Notes: generated by a model not told the origin, from the letters alone. 36,542 nt of DNA from Opitutaceae bacterium BACL24 MAG-120322-bin51 (GCA_905182435.1 CAJJBN010000008.1:1-36542), one strand, 5' to 3'; positions 8,753-17,786 are shown, counted from the first letter of the stretch. Program-made: numbers and translations.

Positions 8753-9226
8753 TTATATGTGACAGGTGTTTATATGAAATGGGGTGTGAATGGAAGTTTT
8801 ATCTAAAATTTTAAGGGCTTGTTGCTCGGCGATGCGCATGGCTGCACGGTCGGTTTCGTTGCGATCGTCATAGCCAGCCAAATGAAGCCAGCCGTGCACG
8901 AGATAGAGGCTCAGTTCGCGGCTAAACGGTTCGCCGAGCTCTTCGGCACGGCTGCGTGCGTGATCGACCGAGACAATAATTTCGCCTGCCGATTCCATCT
9001 CAGTATTGGCGGGAAAGGTAATGACGTCGGTGGCGCTGGGGTCGTTCATGAAGTCGTCGTGTATTTGACCGATAGTGGCATCGGTGACGAACACCACGGA
9101 AAGCTCGCCCTGCGCAATTGGAAATTCACCCGATGCTTCGAGGGCGCGGTATAGTTGCTTGGCCGCCTCGATCGGGTCGGCTAGTAGCTTATACTGGTTG
9201 CTGATTTCCAGATGGAGTCGATTCAT
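8753..9226 (-). CDS. ybeY: Endoribonuclease / rRNA maturation factor YbeY
   Basis: YbeY is a metal-dependent endoribonuclease involved in 16S rRNA 3' processing and ribosome quality control. The 157-residue protein has the core motif HGWLHLAGYDD (about 111-121). Usual YbeY proteins read HGxLHLxGYDH, with three His ligands. Here the third ligand position is Asp, followed by RNETD. The region TDVITFP and the EIIVS strand are also family features. The start at 9226 lies inside the 3' end of pgpH (38-base overlap), which indicates translational coupling. The pair pgpH-ybeY is a conserved neighbourhood (yqfF-yqfG in Firmicutes). Confidence 0.93.
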   Translation of the reverse strand: MNRLHLEISNQYKLLADPIEAAKQLYRALEASGEFPIAQGELSVVFVTDATIGQIHDDFMNDPSATDVITFPANTEMESAGEIIVSVDHARSRAEELGEPFSRELSLYLVHGWLHLAGYDDRNETDRAAMRIAEQQALKILDKTSIHTPFHINTCHI

Positions 9227-11621
9227 TATCTTGCGGGGATTGATTGTTTTGGCCGTTGCTCACATTCTTGTCGCTGATCGCCTTGGGGTACTCCACGCGG
9301 GAGTGTAGCATGTTGAGCAATGTGTAGGTAAAGCTGCTACGGATTTCGTGTAGCTCCTGAAAGGTCAGTGGGCATTCGTCGAGTTGACCGTCTTCGATCC
9401 GGCTTTTGAACATGCGATCGATGAGTTCCTCGATCGCGGGTTGGGTGACTTTTTTCAGGCTGCGGCTGGCTGCTTCGACACCATCGGCAAAGAATATAAT
9501 CGCACTTTCTTTAAAGGCCGGACGTGGGCCATCGTAGCGGTAGGTGCTTTCGTCCACTTTCTTGCTGTCCTGTGCCTTGCCTGGTTTATCGGACCTGGGT
9601 GGCTTGGTATGCATGTTCTGTTGCTGCTGCGCTTGGTGGTAGAAGTATTGGATCAGCCCGGTACCGTGGTGTTGCCGAATCACATCCATAATGACCCGTG
9701 GCAGGCTGTGTTTACGCGCGAGCTCGACGCCCTCCTTGACGTGGGCTTTGATCACCAGCGCGCTCATCGAAGGATTTTTTTCTTCGTGTGGATTGACGCC
9801 GCCTTTTTGGTTCTCGGCAAAATACTCAGGTTTGACCAGTTTGCCAATGTCGTGGAATAGGCAGCAGACGCGGCACAGCAGGGGGCTGGCGCCGATTGCT
9901 GCGGCTGCGTTTTCTGAGAGATTGGCGACCATCAGGCTGTGGTGATAAGTGCCCGGCGCTTCCATCTGCATGCGGCGCAGTAGCGGGTGATTGAAGTCGG
10001 TGAGTTCGAGTAGTGTAATCTCGGTGGTGATTTTGAAGAGCTGCTCAAATATGGGCAGCAGGCCGACTGCCAGCACGCCGGAAAGCGCCCCGACGATCAG
10101 CGCAATCAAGGCTTGTTGACCGACCAGGCCGATGGATAGGTGGCCGATGAGACCCAGCAGCGCCCCAGAGATTGCCGCGGTGACGCCTGCCATGAGTCCG
10201 GCTCGGACGAGCATGGAGCGCTTACGGATATGCGCCGAGACGAAGCTGCCGACGACGCCGGAAAGAAAGGCGATCAGGAGGAACTCGACGGAATTATCCT
10301 GAATGATACCGAACAGCACCGCTATGATTAGTGCGGATATGACTGCGGGGGCGGTGCCGACCAGCACTGCGACGATCATCGGCGCCAGCGCATAGGGGGC
10401 AAGGTAGGGAAGCATGCCCAGCGAAGGGCGATTGTTGAGCAGGGCGATGTCGCCGATTTCCATGATCAGGCGTATGATCAGGAGATTGAGTAGGATGCTG
10501 GCTGCGGCAATCGCGATCGCGCGGTTACGCTTGTGGAAACTGCGCAATCCTTGCTTCACATAGATCATCACAGCGACGAGAAGAATGAGTGTCAGCGTCA
10601 GGCGTTCGAGGAAGAGTGGGTTGAAGACCAGGGAGTCTCCACCGCGGGCAAGCTCGGCATCGTGGTAGGCTTGCAGGCATTCAATATCAATTTCGGTAAT
10701 AATCGAGCCGGGCTCGATCAGAGTGTCACCTTCTTCAAAGATGATCGTCGGTGGGGTGGTGTCGCTAATGGCGCGCTCAATTGCGCGATTTGTGCCAGCT
10801 GCGCTATACAGTAAGTTCGGCTGTAGGCCGGCTCTAAATATGTCAAACAGAGTGCGGGCCTTAGCTCGATTGCCCGAGAGTGCATCGAGGCGGACACGTA
10901 GTGCGATGAGCGCATCATCATACGACCGCGAGGAAGGCAGATTGTAGCGTCCTTCTTCATCGATCAACTGAATGACGGTCACTTGCGGGGAATTACCGCC
11001 AGCCTTGAGGTTGGAGTAGATGCCGTCCTCATAGAGTGATTTGAGGACGTTGAGTGCGTCGTTGGTCAAACCAGAACGTTCTTTCGGATTGGTTTGAGTG
11101 GTAAATGAAGTGATTGTCTCGGAGGCAATCTCTAAGCCCGTTGCTTCGATCAGTAGTTTGGTGGTGGCTTCCAGCTCTGCGGTGACAACCGCTTGGCCTT
11201 CGGCTTCGTGATCAATCAAGGTCTTGGCAATACTGGTATTGAGGTCGCTAATAATCTCACGGAAGTTTTCGTAAGGTTTAAAGGTGCGTTGAAAAACGGG
11301 AGGCACTTGTGCCCGCACAGCTCGCATCTGCTCTTCGAGCAGCACTTGGCTATTTTGCTCGAAAGCAAATTCAGCGACGATACGTGATGGGGCTGGCTGA
11401 TTGAGGATGACTTGCGGGCCTTGGGACTTTTGACCGAGAAAGCAGATGATGACAACGAGTGCGGTAAATAGCAGGAAGAGTCCTGTCTCGACGATGCGAC
11501 TGGTTTCAAAGAAGTGCGAGGCACCGATTCGCTCAGCCCCTCGACCCGCGTGCTCCTTTTTCATCGGGAGTTGTGCGGCTTTCGCTTTGCGGGAGGATTT
11601 TCTTTTGAAGAATGCGGCCAT
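9189..11621 (-). CDS. pgpH: 7TM-HD family cyclic-di-AMP phosphodiesterase (PgpH/YqfF-like)
   Basis: This 810-residue integral membrane protein has a cytoplasmic start and a first membrane segment (about 45-63). A large extracytoplasmic 7TMR-HDED domain follows (about 70-335), then about seven membrane segments (338-525) and a cytoplasmic HD phosphohydrolase domain (about 540-770). HD-domain residues can be seen: His560/His561, His590-Asp591 in CLFHDIGKL, His627, His651-His652 and Asp713. Characterised members (Listeria PgpH) hydrolyse c-di-AMP to pApA, and I infer the same here from domain order. The C-terminus is a Gln/Asn/Ser-rich tail that overlaps the start of ybeY. No diadenylate cyclase gene is in the window. 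Confidence 0.88.
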   Translation of the reverse strand: MAAFFKRKSSRKAKAAQLPMKKEHAGRGAERIGASHFFETSRIVETGLFLLFTALVVIICFLGQKSQGPQVILNQPAPSRIVAEFAFEQNSQVLLEEQMRAVRAQVPPVFQRTFKPYENFREIISDLNTSIAKTLIDHEAEGQAVVTAELEATTKLLIEATGLEIASETITSFTTQTNPKERSGLTNDALNVLKSLYEDGIYSNLKAGGNSPQVTVIQLIDEEGRYNLPSSRSYDDALIALRVRLDALSGNRAKARTLFDIFRAGLQPNLLYSAAGTNRAIERAISDTTPPTIIFEEGDTLIEPGSIITEIDIECLQAYHDAELARGGDSLVFNPLFLERLTLTLILLVAVMIYVKQGLRSFHKRNRAIAIAAASILLNLLIIRLIMEIGDIALLNNRPSLGMLPYLAPYALAPMIVAVLVGTAPAVISALIIAVLFGIIQDNSVEFLLIAFLSGVVGSFVSAHIRKRSMLVRAGLMAGVTAAISGALLGLIGHLSIGLVGQQALIALIVGALSGVLAVGLLPIFEQLFKITTEITLLELTDFNHPLLRRMQMEAPGTYHHSLMVANLSENAAAAIGASPLLCRVCCLFHDIGKLVKPEYFAENQKGGVNPHEEKNPSMSALVIKAHVKEGVELARKHSLPRVIMDVIRQHHGTGLIQYFYHQAQQQQNMHTKPPRSDKPGKAQDSKKVDESTYRYDGPRPAFKESAIIFFADGVEAASRSLKKVTQPAIEELIDRMFKSRIEDGQLDECPLTFQELHEIRSSFTYTLLNMLHSRVEYPKAISDKNVSNGQNNQSPQDNESTPSGNQQPV

Positions 11622-11708
11622 GGGCTGTTTTTTCTAAGGAGTCAGTCGGTAAACTGTAGGCTGTGAGTTAACTGAAATACGAGCAAGAAGGGGAGTGGCA
11701 ATCGGCAA

Positions 11709-11843
11709 TTATTCGGGACTTCGGACGTCGGCATTGATGATATTTTGGACCAGAGAGTGTCGTACCACATCTTGTCCGTCAAAGTAGAATAGTCGTAGGC
11801 CTGCGATGTTTTTGAGCAGCTGTGCAGCTTCTTTCAGGCTAGA
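11709..11843 (-). pseudogene. C-terminal remnant of phoH
   Basis: On the minus strand, 44 codons ending at TAA (11711-11709) read LKEAAQLLKNIAGLRLF, then YFDGQDVVRHSLVQNIINA. This matches the conserved C-terminus of PhoH/YbeZ ATPases, where '(V/I)YFxxKDVVRHPLVQRI' is typical. An in-frame TAA lies immediately upstream (11846-11844), and the HIT gene ends just beyond it, so the ATPase core is absent. phoH normally precedes pgpH and ybeY on the same strand, which is where this stub lies. Confidence 0.75.
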
Positions 11844-11847
11844 TTAC

Positions 11848-12402
11848 TCAGCTTGGGGCATCGATATAGGCGTGCAGCCGCTCCCACATAGCATCCATCG
11901 AGTCGGGCAGCACACGGGTGTTGCCGATCACAGGCATGAAGTTGGTGTCGCCTTCCCAGCGAGGCACGACGTGGCAATGTAAATGGCCGGGGATGCCGGC
12001 TCCGGCGGCTTTGCCAAAGTTGAATCCAGTGTTGAAGCCACTCGGCTGCAAGGCGCGAGAGAGGATCTGCTGGGCTTTTACGATCAAGTCCATCAGTTCG
12101 TGGCGCTCCTCTGGCTTGAGCGCTTCGAGTTGGTCGACTTCTCGGAAGGGCAACACGAGTAGATGGCCTGCATTGTATGGGTAGCGGTTCATTACGATGT
12201 AGTTCCACTGGCCACGAAACAGAATATATTCCTTTTGATCATCGCCGCTTTGGTGAATCTGCGTGAAGGGGTTGCCGCCATTATCGGGATTCTTCGGTGC
12301 AAGAATATAAGGCATCCGCCAATAAGCATGTAGGCTCGGCATGGATGGCGGAAGCTGCGGGGAAGGATTATCGGAAGCTGTATCGACCATAAAATGACCC
12401 AC
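11848..12402 (-). CDS. HIT-family nucleotide hydrolase/transferase
   Basis: This is a histidine-triad protein of 184 residues. The triad reads GHLHCHVVPRW (HxHxH followed by two hydrophobic residues), with the central His as nucleophile. GDTNFMPVIGNTRVLPDSM follows, as in the Ap4A-phosphorylase-like HIT group. The RYPYNAGHLLVLPFREV region is the conserved N-terminal part of the fold. It probably cleaves dinucleoside polyphosphates or nucleoside phosphoramidates. Two starts are possible (Met1 or Met5, four codons apart). Its 3' end abuts the phoH remnant. Confidence 0.88.
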   Translation of the reverse strand: MGHFMVDTASDNPSPQLPPSMPSLHAYWRMPYILAPKNPDNGGNPFTQIHQSGDDQKEYILFRGQWNYIVMNRYPYNAGHLLVLPFREVDQLEALKPEERHELMDLIVKAQQILSRALQPSGFNTGFNFGKAAGAGIPGHLHCHVVPRWEGDTNFMPVIGNTRVLPDSMDAMWERLHAYIDAPS

Positions 12403-12499
12403 AATAGTAGCGTGCTATCTCGTGGCGTCGATTATTTATTGAGGTGAGTTTTTAGTCCTTTTTTAATGCTGTTGTCGTTTGCTGTGAGCTTTTTGAGGG

Positions 12500-12528
12500 T
12501 TGCTTTTACAAACAGAGACTTTCATAAA
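12500..12528 (+). promoter_or_regulatory. Possible promoter of the exosortase gene
   Basis: TTGCTT (12500-12505) and CATAAA (12523-12528) are 17 bases apart and lie 45 bases before the GTG start. Each hexamer matches the consensus at four of six positions, so this is a weak call in the 170-base AT-rich gap between divergent HIT and exosortase genes. Confidence 0.3.
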
Positions 12529-12572
12529 TAAGCGTTTTAATTTATCTTATCTCAACCTTTTTTTGCCCCATT

Positions 12573-13625
12573 GTGAGTGATTCTACCCAAGCATTCAGTT
12601 TTAAAAATTTAGCTCGAGATCAACTCGTTGCCATTGCTATGCTGCTTGGTTTCGCAATCTATACGATCTGGGATCAGTTCTACTGGTGGGGCGCGCGTGA
12701 GGATTATAGTTTCGGCTATTTGGTGCCGTTCTTTGCGATCTATGTGATTTATGACCGTTGGCCAGTGATCCGCAGTTATTTGCTGCGTGGCGAGGCTCCG
12801 GAGGTGGTTGCCACACCTGCTGCTCCGGGCACTGCTGTTTTTACGCAGTTATTTGAGTGGCTCGCATATGCAGTGTTTCTCGGCGGATTGAGCCTTTTCG
12901 CGATCGGTGCGTTGCTGCGCTCAGTGACTGGGCCGCAAAATCCAGCTTCGTTGGCGATTGCTGCTGGCTTCGGTGGCTTACTGCTCAGTGTGATCTTTAT
13001 TATGACAAAGGAGCGTGTCGATGGTCAGCCGATGTCGTTGAGGAGCCGCTTGATGTTGACTGGATTATTTCTATTTCCGGCGCTGATCTGGCTGATTTCA
13101 GCGCCAATGGTGTCGGTGGTTGAGAAGGAGATTCGTGTGTTCTTGCTGACCAAGGTGACGATCGTGGTGTTTAATCTATTTGATATTATAGGCTATGCGA
13201 TTGAGCGAGAGGGCAATGTATTGCTTCTACCTGAGGGGCAAGTGGGGGTGGAAGAGGCGTGTTCGGGTATCCGTTCGTTGACGGCATGTTTGTTTGCCGG
13301 CTCGTTTTTGGCTGCGGTTTTTCTGAATCGTTTCTGGAAGAAAGTCCTGCTGGTCGCGGCGGCGATGGGTTTTGCGGTGCTGACCAATCTGATTCGTAGC
13401 GCATTTCTAACCTTGTGGGCTTATAATTATGGTTCTCAAGCGATCGATGCGCATTGGGTGTTACCGTTGGTTGGTGATATTGGCAGTGTGCATGATGTGA
13501 CGGGGTTTGCGATTTTAGGATTTACCTGCGTCGGACTGATCCTGTTACTGCCGATTTTTAACTTTAGCCTGAGAGATTTTGATGAATCGGCTGAAGCGAC
13601 GACTGTTTTTTCTGAGGGCGAATAG
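12573..13625 (+). CDS. Exosortase (exosortase/archaeosortase family)
   Basis: This polytopic membrane cysteine transpeptidase-like protein sorts PEP-CTERM proteins. It has 350 residues and about eight hydrophobic segments. The three family residues are visible: Cys230 in VEEACSGIRSL, Arg275 in TNLIRSAFLTLW and His307 in GSVHDVTGFAIL. The start is GTG 12573. I see no fused EpsI domain. One likely substrate, the PEP-CTERM protease, is encoded at 6597-7532; other substrates would lie outside the window. No exopolysaccharide genes flank it here, unlike the classical epsH loci. Confidence 0.9.
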   Translation: MSDSTQAFSFKNLARDQLVAIAMLLGFAIYTIWDQFYWWGAREDYSFGYLVPFFAIYVIYDRWPVIRSYLLRGEAPEVVATPAAPGTAVFTQLFEWLAYAVFLGGLSLFAIGALLRSVTGPQNPASLAIAAGFGGLLLSVIFIMTKERVDGQPMSLRSRLMLTGLFLFPALIWLISAPMVSVVEKEIRVFLLTKVTIVVFNLFDIIGYAIEREGNVLLLPEGQVGVEEACSGIRSLTACLFAGSFLAAVFLNRFWKKVLLVAAAMGFAVLTNLIRSAFLTLWAYNYGSQAIDAHWVLPLVGDIGSVHDVTGFAILGFTCVGLILLLPIFNFSLRDFDESAEATTVFSEGE

Positions 13626-13727
13626 GGCCTCGGCGTTGCCGTGGTTAGATGCTCAATGGCTGGTGGAGTGGCGATTGCCTGTGCTCATAGTTGACGTCTG
13701 CTCGATTCCGACTTCTATTCAATTTTA

Positions 13728-14153
13728 GTGAACGACCCGAACCGAGATTTTAACGAAGTTATCCATACCATACGTAAGGACGATCCACGCTATGCGCGTG
13801 GTGCGTATTACTTCTTGAGGCAAGCACTGGACTTTAGTTTGAAGGAAATGGCCAAGCAAGGCGAGCTGAACCAATCCAATCACCTCAGTGGCCAGCAATT
13901 ACTGGAGGGAATTCGGCTCTATGCGTTGGAGCAGTACGGTCCGATGACGCGTTCTGTGCTCGAATCCTGGGGGATCACCAATTGCCGTGATTTTGGCAAT
14001 ATAGTGTTCAATCTGGTCGCTTGTCGGGTGCTCGGGAAAACCGATCAGGACAGCCCCGAGGATTTTAATGTCGGTTATGACTTTAAGACTGCCTTTGATG
14101 CACCTTATGTGCCCTCGATCAAACCGACGATCAAGCGCCCTCGCTTGCGTTAA
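13728..14153 (+). CDS. Minf_1886 family protein (Verrucomicrobia/Planctomycetes-restricted), function unknown
   Basis: The 141-residue soluble protein resembles the Minf_1886 family, which is found mainly in Verrucomicrobia and Planctomycetes and has no known role. Typical features are an early DPRYARGAYYFLRQALDF, the HLSGQQLLEGIRLYALEQYGPMT block and the GITNCRDFGNIVFNLV block. It starts with GTG at 13728, with no clear ribosome binding site. Its stop codon overlaps the stop of the convergent gene on the minus strand at the palindrome TTAA (14150-14153). Confidence 0.8.
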   Translation: MNDPNRDFNEVIHTIRKDDPRYARGAYYFLRQALDFSLKEMAKQGELNQSNHLSGQQLLEGIRLYALEQYGPMTRSVLESWGITNCRDFGNIVFNLVACRVLGKTDQDSPEDFNVGYDFKTAFDAPYVPSIKPTIKRPRLR

Positions 14154-14764
14154 GACGCTTGCGCCGAGTCGGTCTCAGTTGCTGCCGGTGAGGAGTTAAT
14201 GCTTTTGGTTTGGGTGGCAAAGTCTTCTTCGCTCTGTTCCACCTGTGCTTCGCGTTCTGTCAGAATCATGGATTGCTCCACTAGTGTATTCTCGCACTGT
14301 TCGACGTAAACCTCACGTTCGTGGAGCATCTTGCGGGCTTCTTTGAGTGAAGCCTCCTGCGCATCTAATGTCATTTTGAGCCCAGCGAGGGCTGCCTTTG
14401 CTTCGCTGGAATTAGTGGTCTCATCCTGCCCGCTGGTGGACGATACGATGATTTGTGTGCGTGCCTCTAGCAGTGCTGTGCGTTCGTTTAATTCGAGCTC
14501 GCGTGCGCTAAATTTTTTTTCCCGTTGGTTGAGCAGTTCTTCGCGATTGATGATGTCGGCCTGTAATTCCAGTAAATATGCTTCCATGTCCTGTTGTCCG
14601 CCAGACGGTGCCAATGGGAACTCATCCATCGGATTCATCAAGGGCTTAGGGGCTTGATGGCCTGGAGCTTTGTTCGCGAAGGCCATCGCGGCTTTTAAGC
14701 TTAGCTGCTGCTTGGGCACCCGTTTTGGCGCTGGTGGCTGGAGAGGCATGTCCTTAGGATTCAT
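14150..14764 (-). CDS. Coiled-coil protein of unknown function
   Basis: This is a 204-residue cytoplasmic protein without signal peptide or membrane segment. Residues 1-55 are Pro/Lys-rich and probably disordered. Residues about 57-105 and 120-185 are strongly heptad-like, rich in Glu, Gln, Leu and Arg, and contain repeated blocks of the type 'LxEREAxVEQxE'. The C-terminus is Ser/Thr/Ala-rich. I do not recognise a family. It is convergent with the Minf_1886-like gene and shares the TTAA at the stop codons. Confidence 0.65.
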   Translation of the reverse strand: MNPKDMPLQPPAPKRVPKQQLSLKAAMAFANKAPGHQAPKPLMNPMDEFPLAPSGGQQDMEAYLLELQADIINREELLNQREKKFSARELELNERTALLEARTQIIVSSTSGQDETTNSSEAKAALAGLKMTLDAQEASLKEARKMLHEREVYVEQCENTLVEQSMILTEREAQVEQSEEDFATQTKSINSSPAATETDSAQAS

Positions 14765-14983
14765 TTAGGATGGAGCAGAGTCTTTGAGTGGAATGTATCA
14801 GCTGATATCGTGAGGGGATTCGCCTGTAATATCAATGCTTGAGGCATGTATCGGAGCGGAGAGCAACGACTTAAACAAATTTATAACGTTAACTAGAGGT
14901 TGCTCCCGTCGCTAAAATAGGGTGTTTCCTTTGAAACTTAGTATCGAAATCGTAATACGAACCGAATTACTGTCATCGAATAT

Positions 14984-17569
14984 ATGGACCTTTCCACCAG
15001 TCACTTCTCTGCCGCCGCCTCGCACGATATTATCGAGCGCCTCTTCAAGGCGCCCGTCGAACGCCATGTTTTGGATAATGGGCTCACGCTCGTCCACCGC
15101 CCTGACTTCTCTAGCGAGGTCGTCTCGGTGCAGGTCTGGGTGAAGACCGGCAGCATTCATGAGGATGGGCTGATCGGTTCTGGCTTATCGCACTATCTTG
15201 AGCATTTGCTGTTCAAGGGCACTGCGCGTCGCGATGGCAAGAGCATCAGTCGTGAGGTGCACGCCATGGGCGGAGGCATCAATGCATACACGACCTTTGA
15301 TCGCACAGTCTATTATATTGATGCCCCGTCTCAGGCGTTTACGCAGATGGTCGATGTGCTCTCGGATATCGTGCTGCATTCCACTTTACCCGCACCGGAA
15401 GTCGAGCGTGAGCGCGATGTGATCCTCCGTGAGATTGATATGGGTTTGGACGATCCGGATCGTCAACTCAGTCAGGCGCTGTTTCGCACTGCGTTCCAAT
15501 GCCATCCCTATCGTGAGCCAGTGATCGGGCATCGTGCACTGTATGAGCAGGTCACACGTGATGAGCTCGATGCGTATTACAAATCTCGCTATGTTCCAAA
15601 TAACATCGTGGTTTCTATTGTCGGGGCAGTCACGCCGGAGGATTGCTTGCGTGAGGTCGAAGCGACTTTTGGTCAAGCCGCGCGTGGTCGTTTAGCCCCT
15701 GTGCAAATCGAACAAGAGCCAATCCAACTGGCAACACGCCGAGAGGATATCGTTGGGGATTATAACATTTTTCGCGGTGGCATCGGTTTTAAGGTGCCGC
15801 ACTTGAGTCACCCTGATTCGCCGCGCTTGGATGCGCTGGCGCATGCCCTGGGTGGTGGCGAAAGTTCGCTGCTGTGGGAGCGTCTGCGTAATCAGCAGAA
15901 GCTCGTGCATTATATTGATTGCCGCAATTGGAATCCTGGTGGGCGCGGTCTTTTCTGGATTTCATATGTCTGTGATCCAGAGCAGCAGGGCGAGGTCGAA
16001 AGTGCGATTCACGCAGTGATCCGCGAAGTCTGCGAAGTCGGGTTTGACGAAGCGGTAGTTGAGAAGGCCCGCCGTCAAGCGCTGAGCGGCGAGATTAATG
16101 GTCGCAAAACAATGAGTGGGCAGGCCTCTCGTTTGGGTACTGGTGAAGTGGTAATTGGTGATATTCACTACGGTCGCCGCTATTTGCAGCGTTTACAGTC
16201 GGTGACGCCTCAGGATTTACAAGTAGTCGCGAGCACGTATCTGGTCGAAGAGGGCATGTCGGCAGTCACGCTTGGGCCGAAGCCTGATGCAGCAGCGACT
16301 CAGTCGGAAAGTATCGCCGAGGTCTTATCGCTGGATCCGTTTGAGCTGGTCGAATTCAATAGTGGGGCACGTCTGCTGTTGCAGCAAGACAAGCGTTTGC
16401 CGAAGGTGCATATTCGTTGTGTGATGCGCGGCGGGCCTTTCTATGAGCCGACGGAGCAACGTGGTGTTTCAGAGCTACTTGCTGAGTTGTTGACCAAAGA
16501 TACCGCTCATCGAAGTGCCTCTGAGATCTCGACGCTTATCGATAGTATCGGAGGCAGCTTTGCCGCGACGGGCGGCAATAATACACTGAGCTTCGCAATT
16601 GAGGTGCTGCCGTCGGATGTCGAGGTGGCGCTCGATTTGTTAAGTGATGCCTTAACCTGTCCGATTTTTGACGAGGCGACATTCCGCACTGAGTTGGAGG
16701 CGCAGATCGCCAACCTCAAAGAAGAGGACGACGAGATTCTTGATTACGGCTTTCGTAAATTGCGCGAGCGATTTTTCGGTGAGCATCCGTTCGCGATTGC
16801 CTCGGATGGCCGTGTTGCGGACCTGGAGCAGTTGACACGTTTAGATGTGGTCGCGCATTTTGAACGCTTAGTGACCGCGTCGAATCTGGTGCTCTCTGTC
16901 AGTGGCGATTTCGATCGGGCAGATTTACAGGCACGTCTTCAACCCTTGCTGGAGTCAGGCATCAGTACGGAACCTTTTACGGTGGATCAAACGCCGACCT
17001 ATCCCGGTCCTGCTGAAGCGGTGAATGTGGTGGAGGTGATGGACCGCGAGCAGGCAGTCGTGCTGCAGGCGTATCCTGATGTGGGCATCAAGGACCAGCG
17101 CTATGCTGTCGGCGAAATGCTGAACGAGCTCTTTAGTGGTATGTCGAGTCGGTTGTTCGAGCGCGTGCGTGAGGACAAGGGCATGGCATACTATGTGGGT
17201 TCGAGCCGAGTGGTCGGTTTGCACAGTAGCATGTTTGTATTTTATGCAGGCACGCATCCGAGTCAGGCAGCTGAAGTGATTATCGAAATCGATGCCGAAA
17301 TCGCACGTGTTGCGGCAGGTGAGGTAACTGAGGAGGAGCTGGCGCGTTGTCGCACACGTCTGAAAGCGGCTCGGCCGATGGGGCGTCAGACCATCGGAGC
17401 TCGAGCAATGCATACCGCAATTAATCTAACCTATGAGTTGCCTCTCGATGGCGACGCGGAGCACGCCGAAAAACTCGACCGCGTCGATGCGACTGCGATG
17501 GCGGAATTTGCCAAAGAGTTCTTCGATGCACAGCGTCAGGTACGCATCGTGGTGCAGCCAGAAGGGTAA
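14984..17569 (+). CDS. M16 family zinc metallopeptidase, two M16 units in one chain
   Basis: This is a pitrilysin/insulinase-type peptidase of 861 residues. The inverted zinc motif HxxEH is at 70-74 (GLSHYLEHLLFKG), and the third ligand is Glu150, 76 residues further on, as in the family. The chain holds two peptidase_M16 plus M16_C units. The second (from about residue 440, FNSGARLLLQQDKRLPKVHIRC) lacks HxxEH and is probably the inactive partner half that closes the clam-shell. No signal peptide is evident, so it probably acts in the cytoplasm on peptides, although some homologues work in the periplasm. The gene is monocistronic as far as can be seen. Confidence 0.9.
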   Translation: MDLSTSHFSAAASHDIIERLFKAPVERHVLDNGLTLVHRPDFSSEVVSVQVWVKTGSIHEDGLIGSGLSHYLEHLLFKGTARRDGKSISREVHAMGGGINAYTTFDRTVYYIDAPSQAFTQMVDVLSDIVLHSTLPAPEVERERDVILREIDMGLDDPDRQLSQALFRTAFQCHPYREPVIGHRALYEQVTRDELDAYYKSRYVPNNIVVSIVGAVTPEDCLREVEATFGQAARGRLAPVQIEQEPIQLATRREDIVGDYNIFRGGIGFKVPHLSHPDSPRLDALAHALGGGESSLLWERLRNQQKLVHYIDCRNWNPGGRGLFWISYVCDPEQQGEVESAIHAVIREVCEVGFDEAVVEKARRQALSGEINGRKTMSGQASRLGTGEVVIGDIHYGRRYLQRLQSVTPQDLQVVASTYLVEEGMSAVTLGPKPDAAATQSESIAEVLSLDPFELVEFNSGARLLLQQDKRLPKVHIRCVMRGGPFYEPTEQRGVSELLAELLTKDTAHRSASEISTLIDSIGGSFAATGGNNTLSFAIEVLPSDVEVALDLLSDALTCPIFDEATFRTELEAQIANLKEEDDEILDYGFRKLRERFFGEHPFAIASDGRVADLEQLTRLDVVAHFERLVTASNLVLSVSGDFDRADLQARLQPLLESGISTEPFTVDQTPTYPGPAEAVNVVEVMDREQAVVLQAYPDVGIKDQRYAVGEMLNELFSGMSSRLFERVREDKGMAYYVGSSRVVGLHSSMFVFYAGTHPSQAAEVIIEIDAEIARVAAGEVTEEELARCRTRLKAARPMGRQTIGARAMHTAINLTYELPLDGDAEHAEKLDRVDATAMAEFAKEFFDAQRQVRIVVQPEG

Positions 17570-17583
17570 GCTCGTAATAGGAG

Positions 17584-17639
17584 CGTGGGCGACTCGCCCA
17601 CGTTGAGCCGATGTTGATGTCAATGAGGGCGAGTCGCCC
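17584..17639. repeat. Palindromic repeat pair, core GGGCGA-N-TCGCCC
   Basis: The first copy, 17584-17602, is a perfect palindrome with 9-bp arms around one base (CGTGGGCGA-C-TCGCCCACG). The second, 17627-17639, has 6-bp arms around G. A third member lies at 17787-17805. The repeats sit in the gap between the M16 gene and mraZ. Confidence 0.75.
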
Positions 17640-17786
17640 GTCATTTCGTGTCGCGAATTGGCGAAGCCATTTCGACCGCAGAGCACCAGGCGTGCCACTG
17701 ATCGTAACCGCTTCGCGGACTTCGCTACAATACCGTGTTTTGTCGGGGCGAGGCTTGCCGCGCCCGCCAGTGTGAGCTGATGCAAA

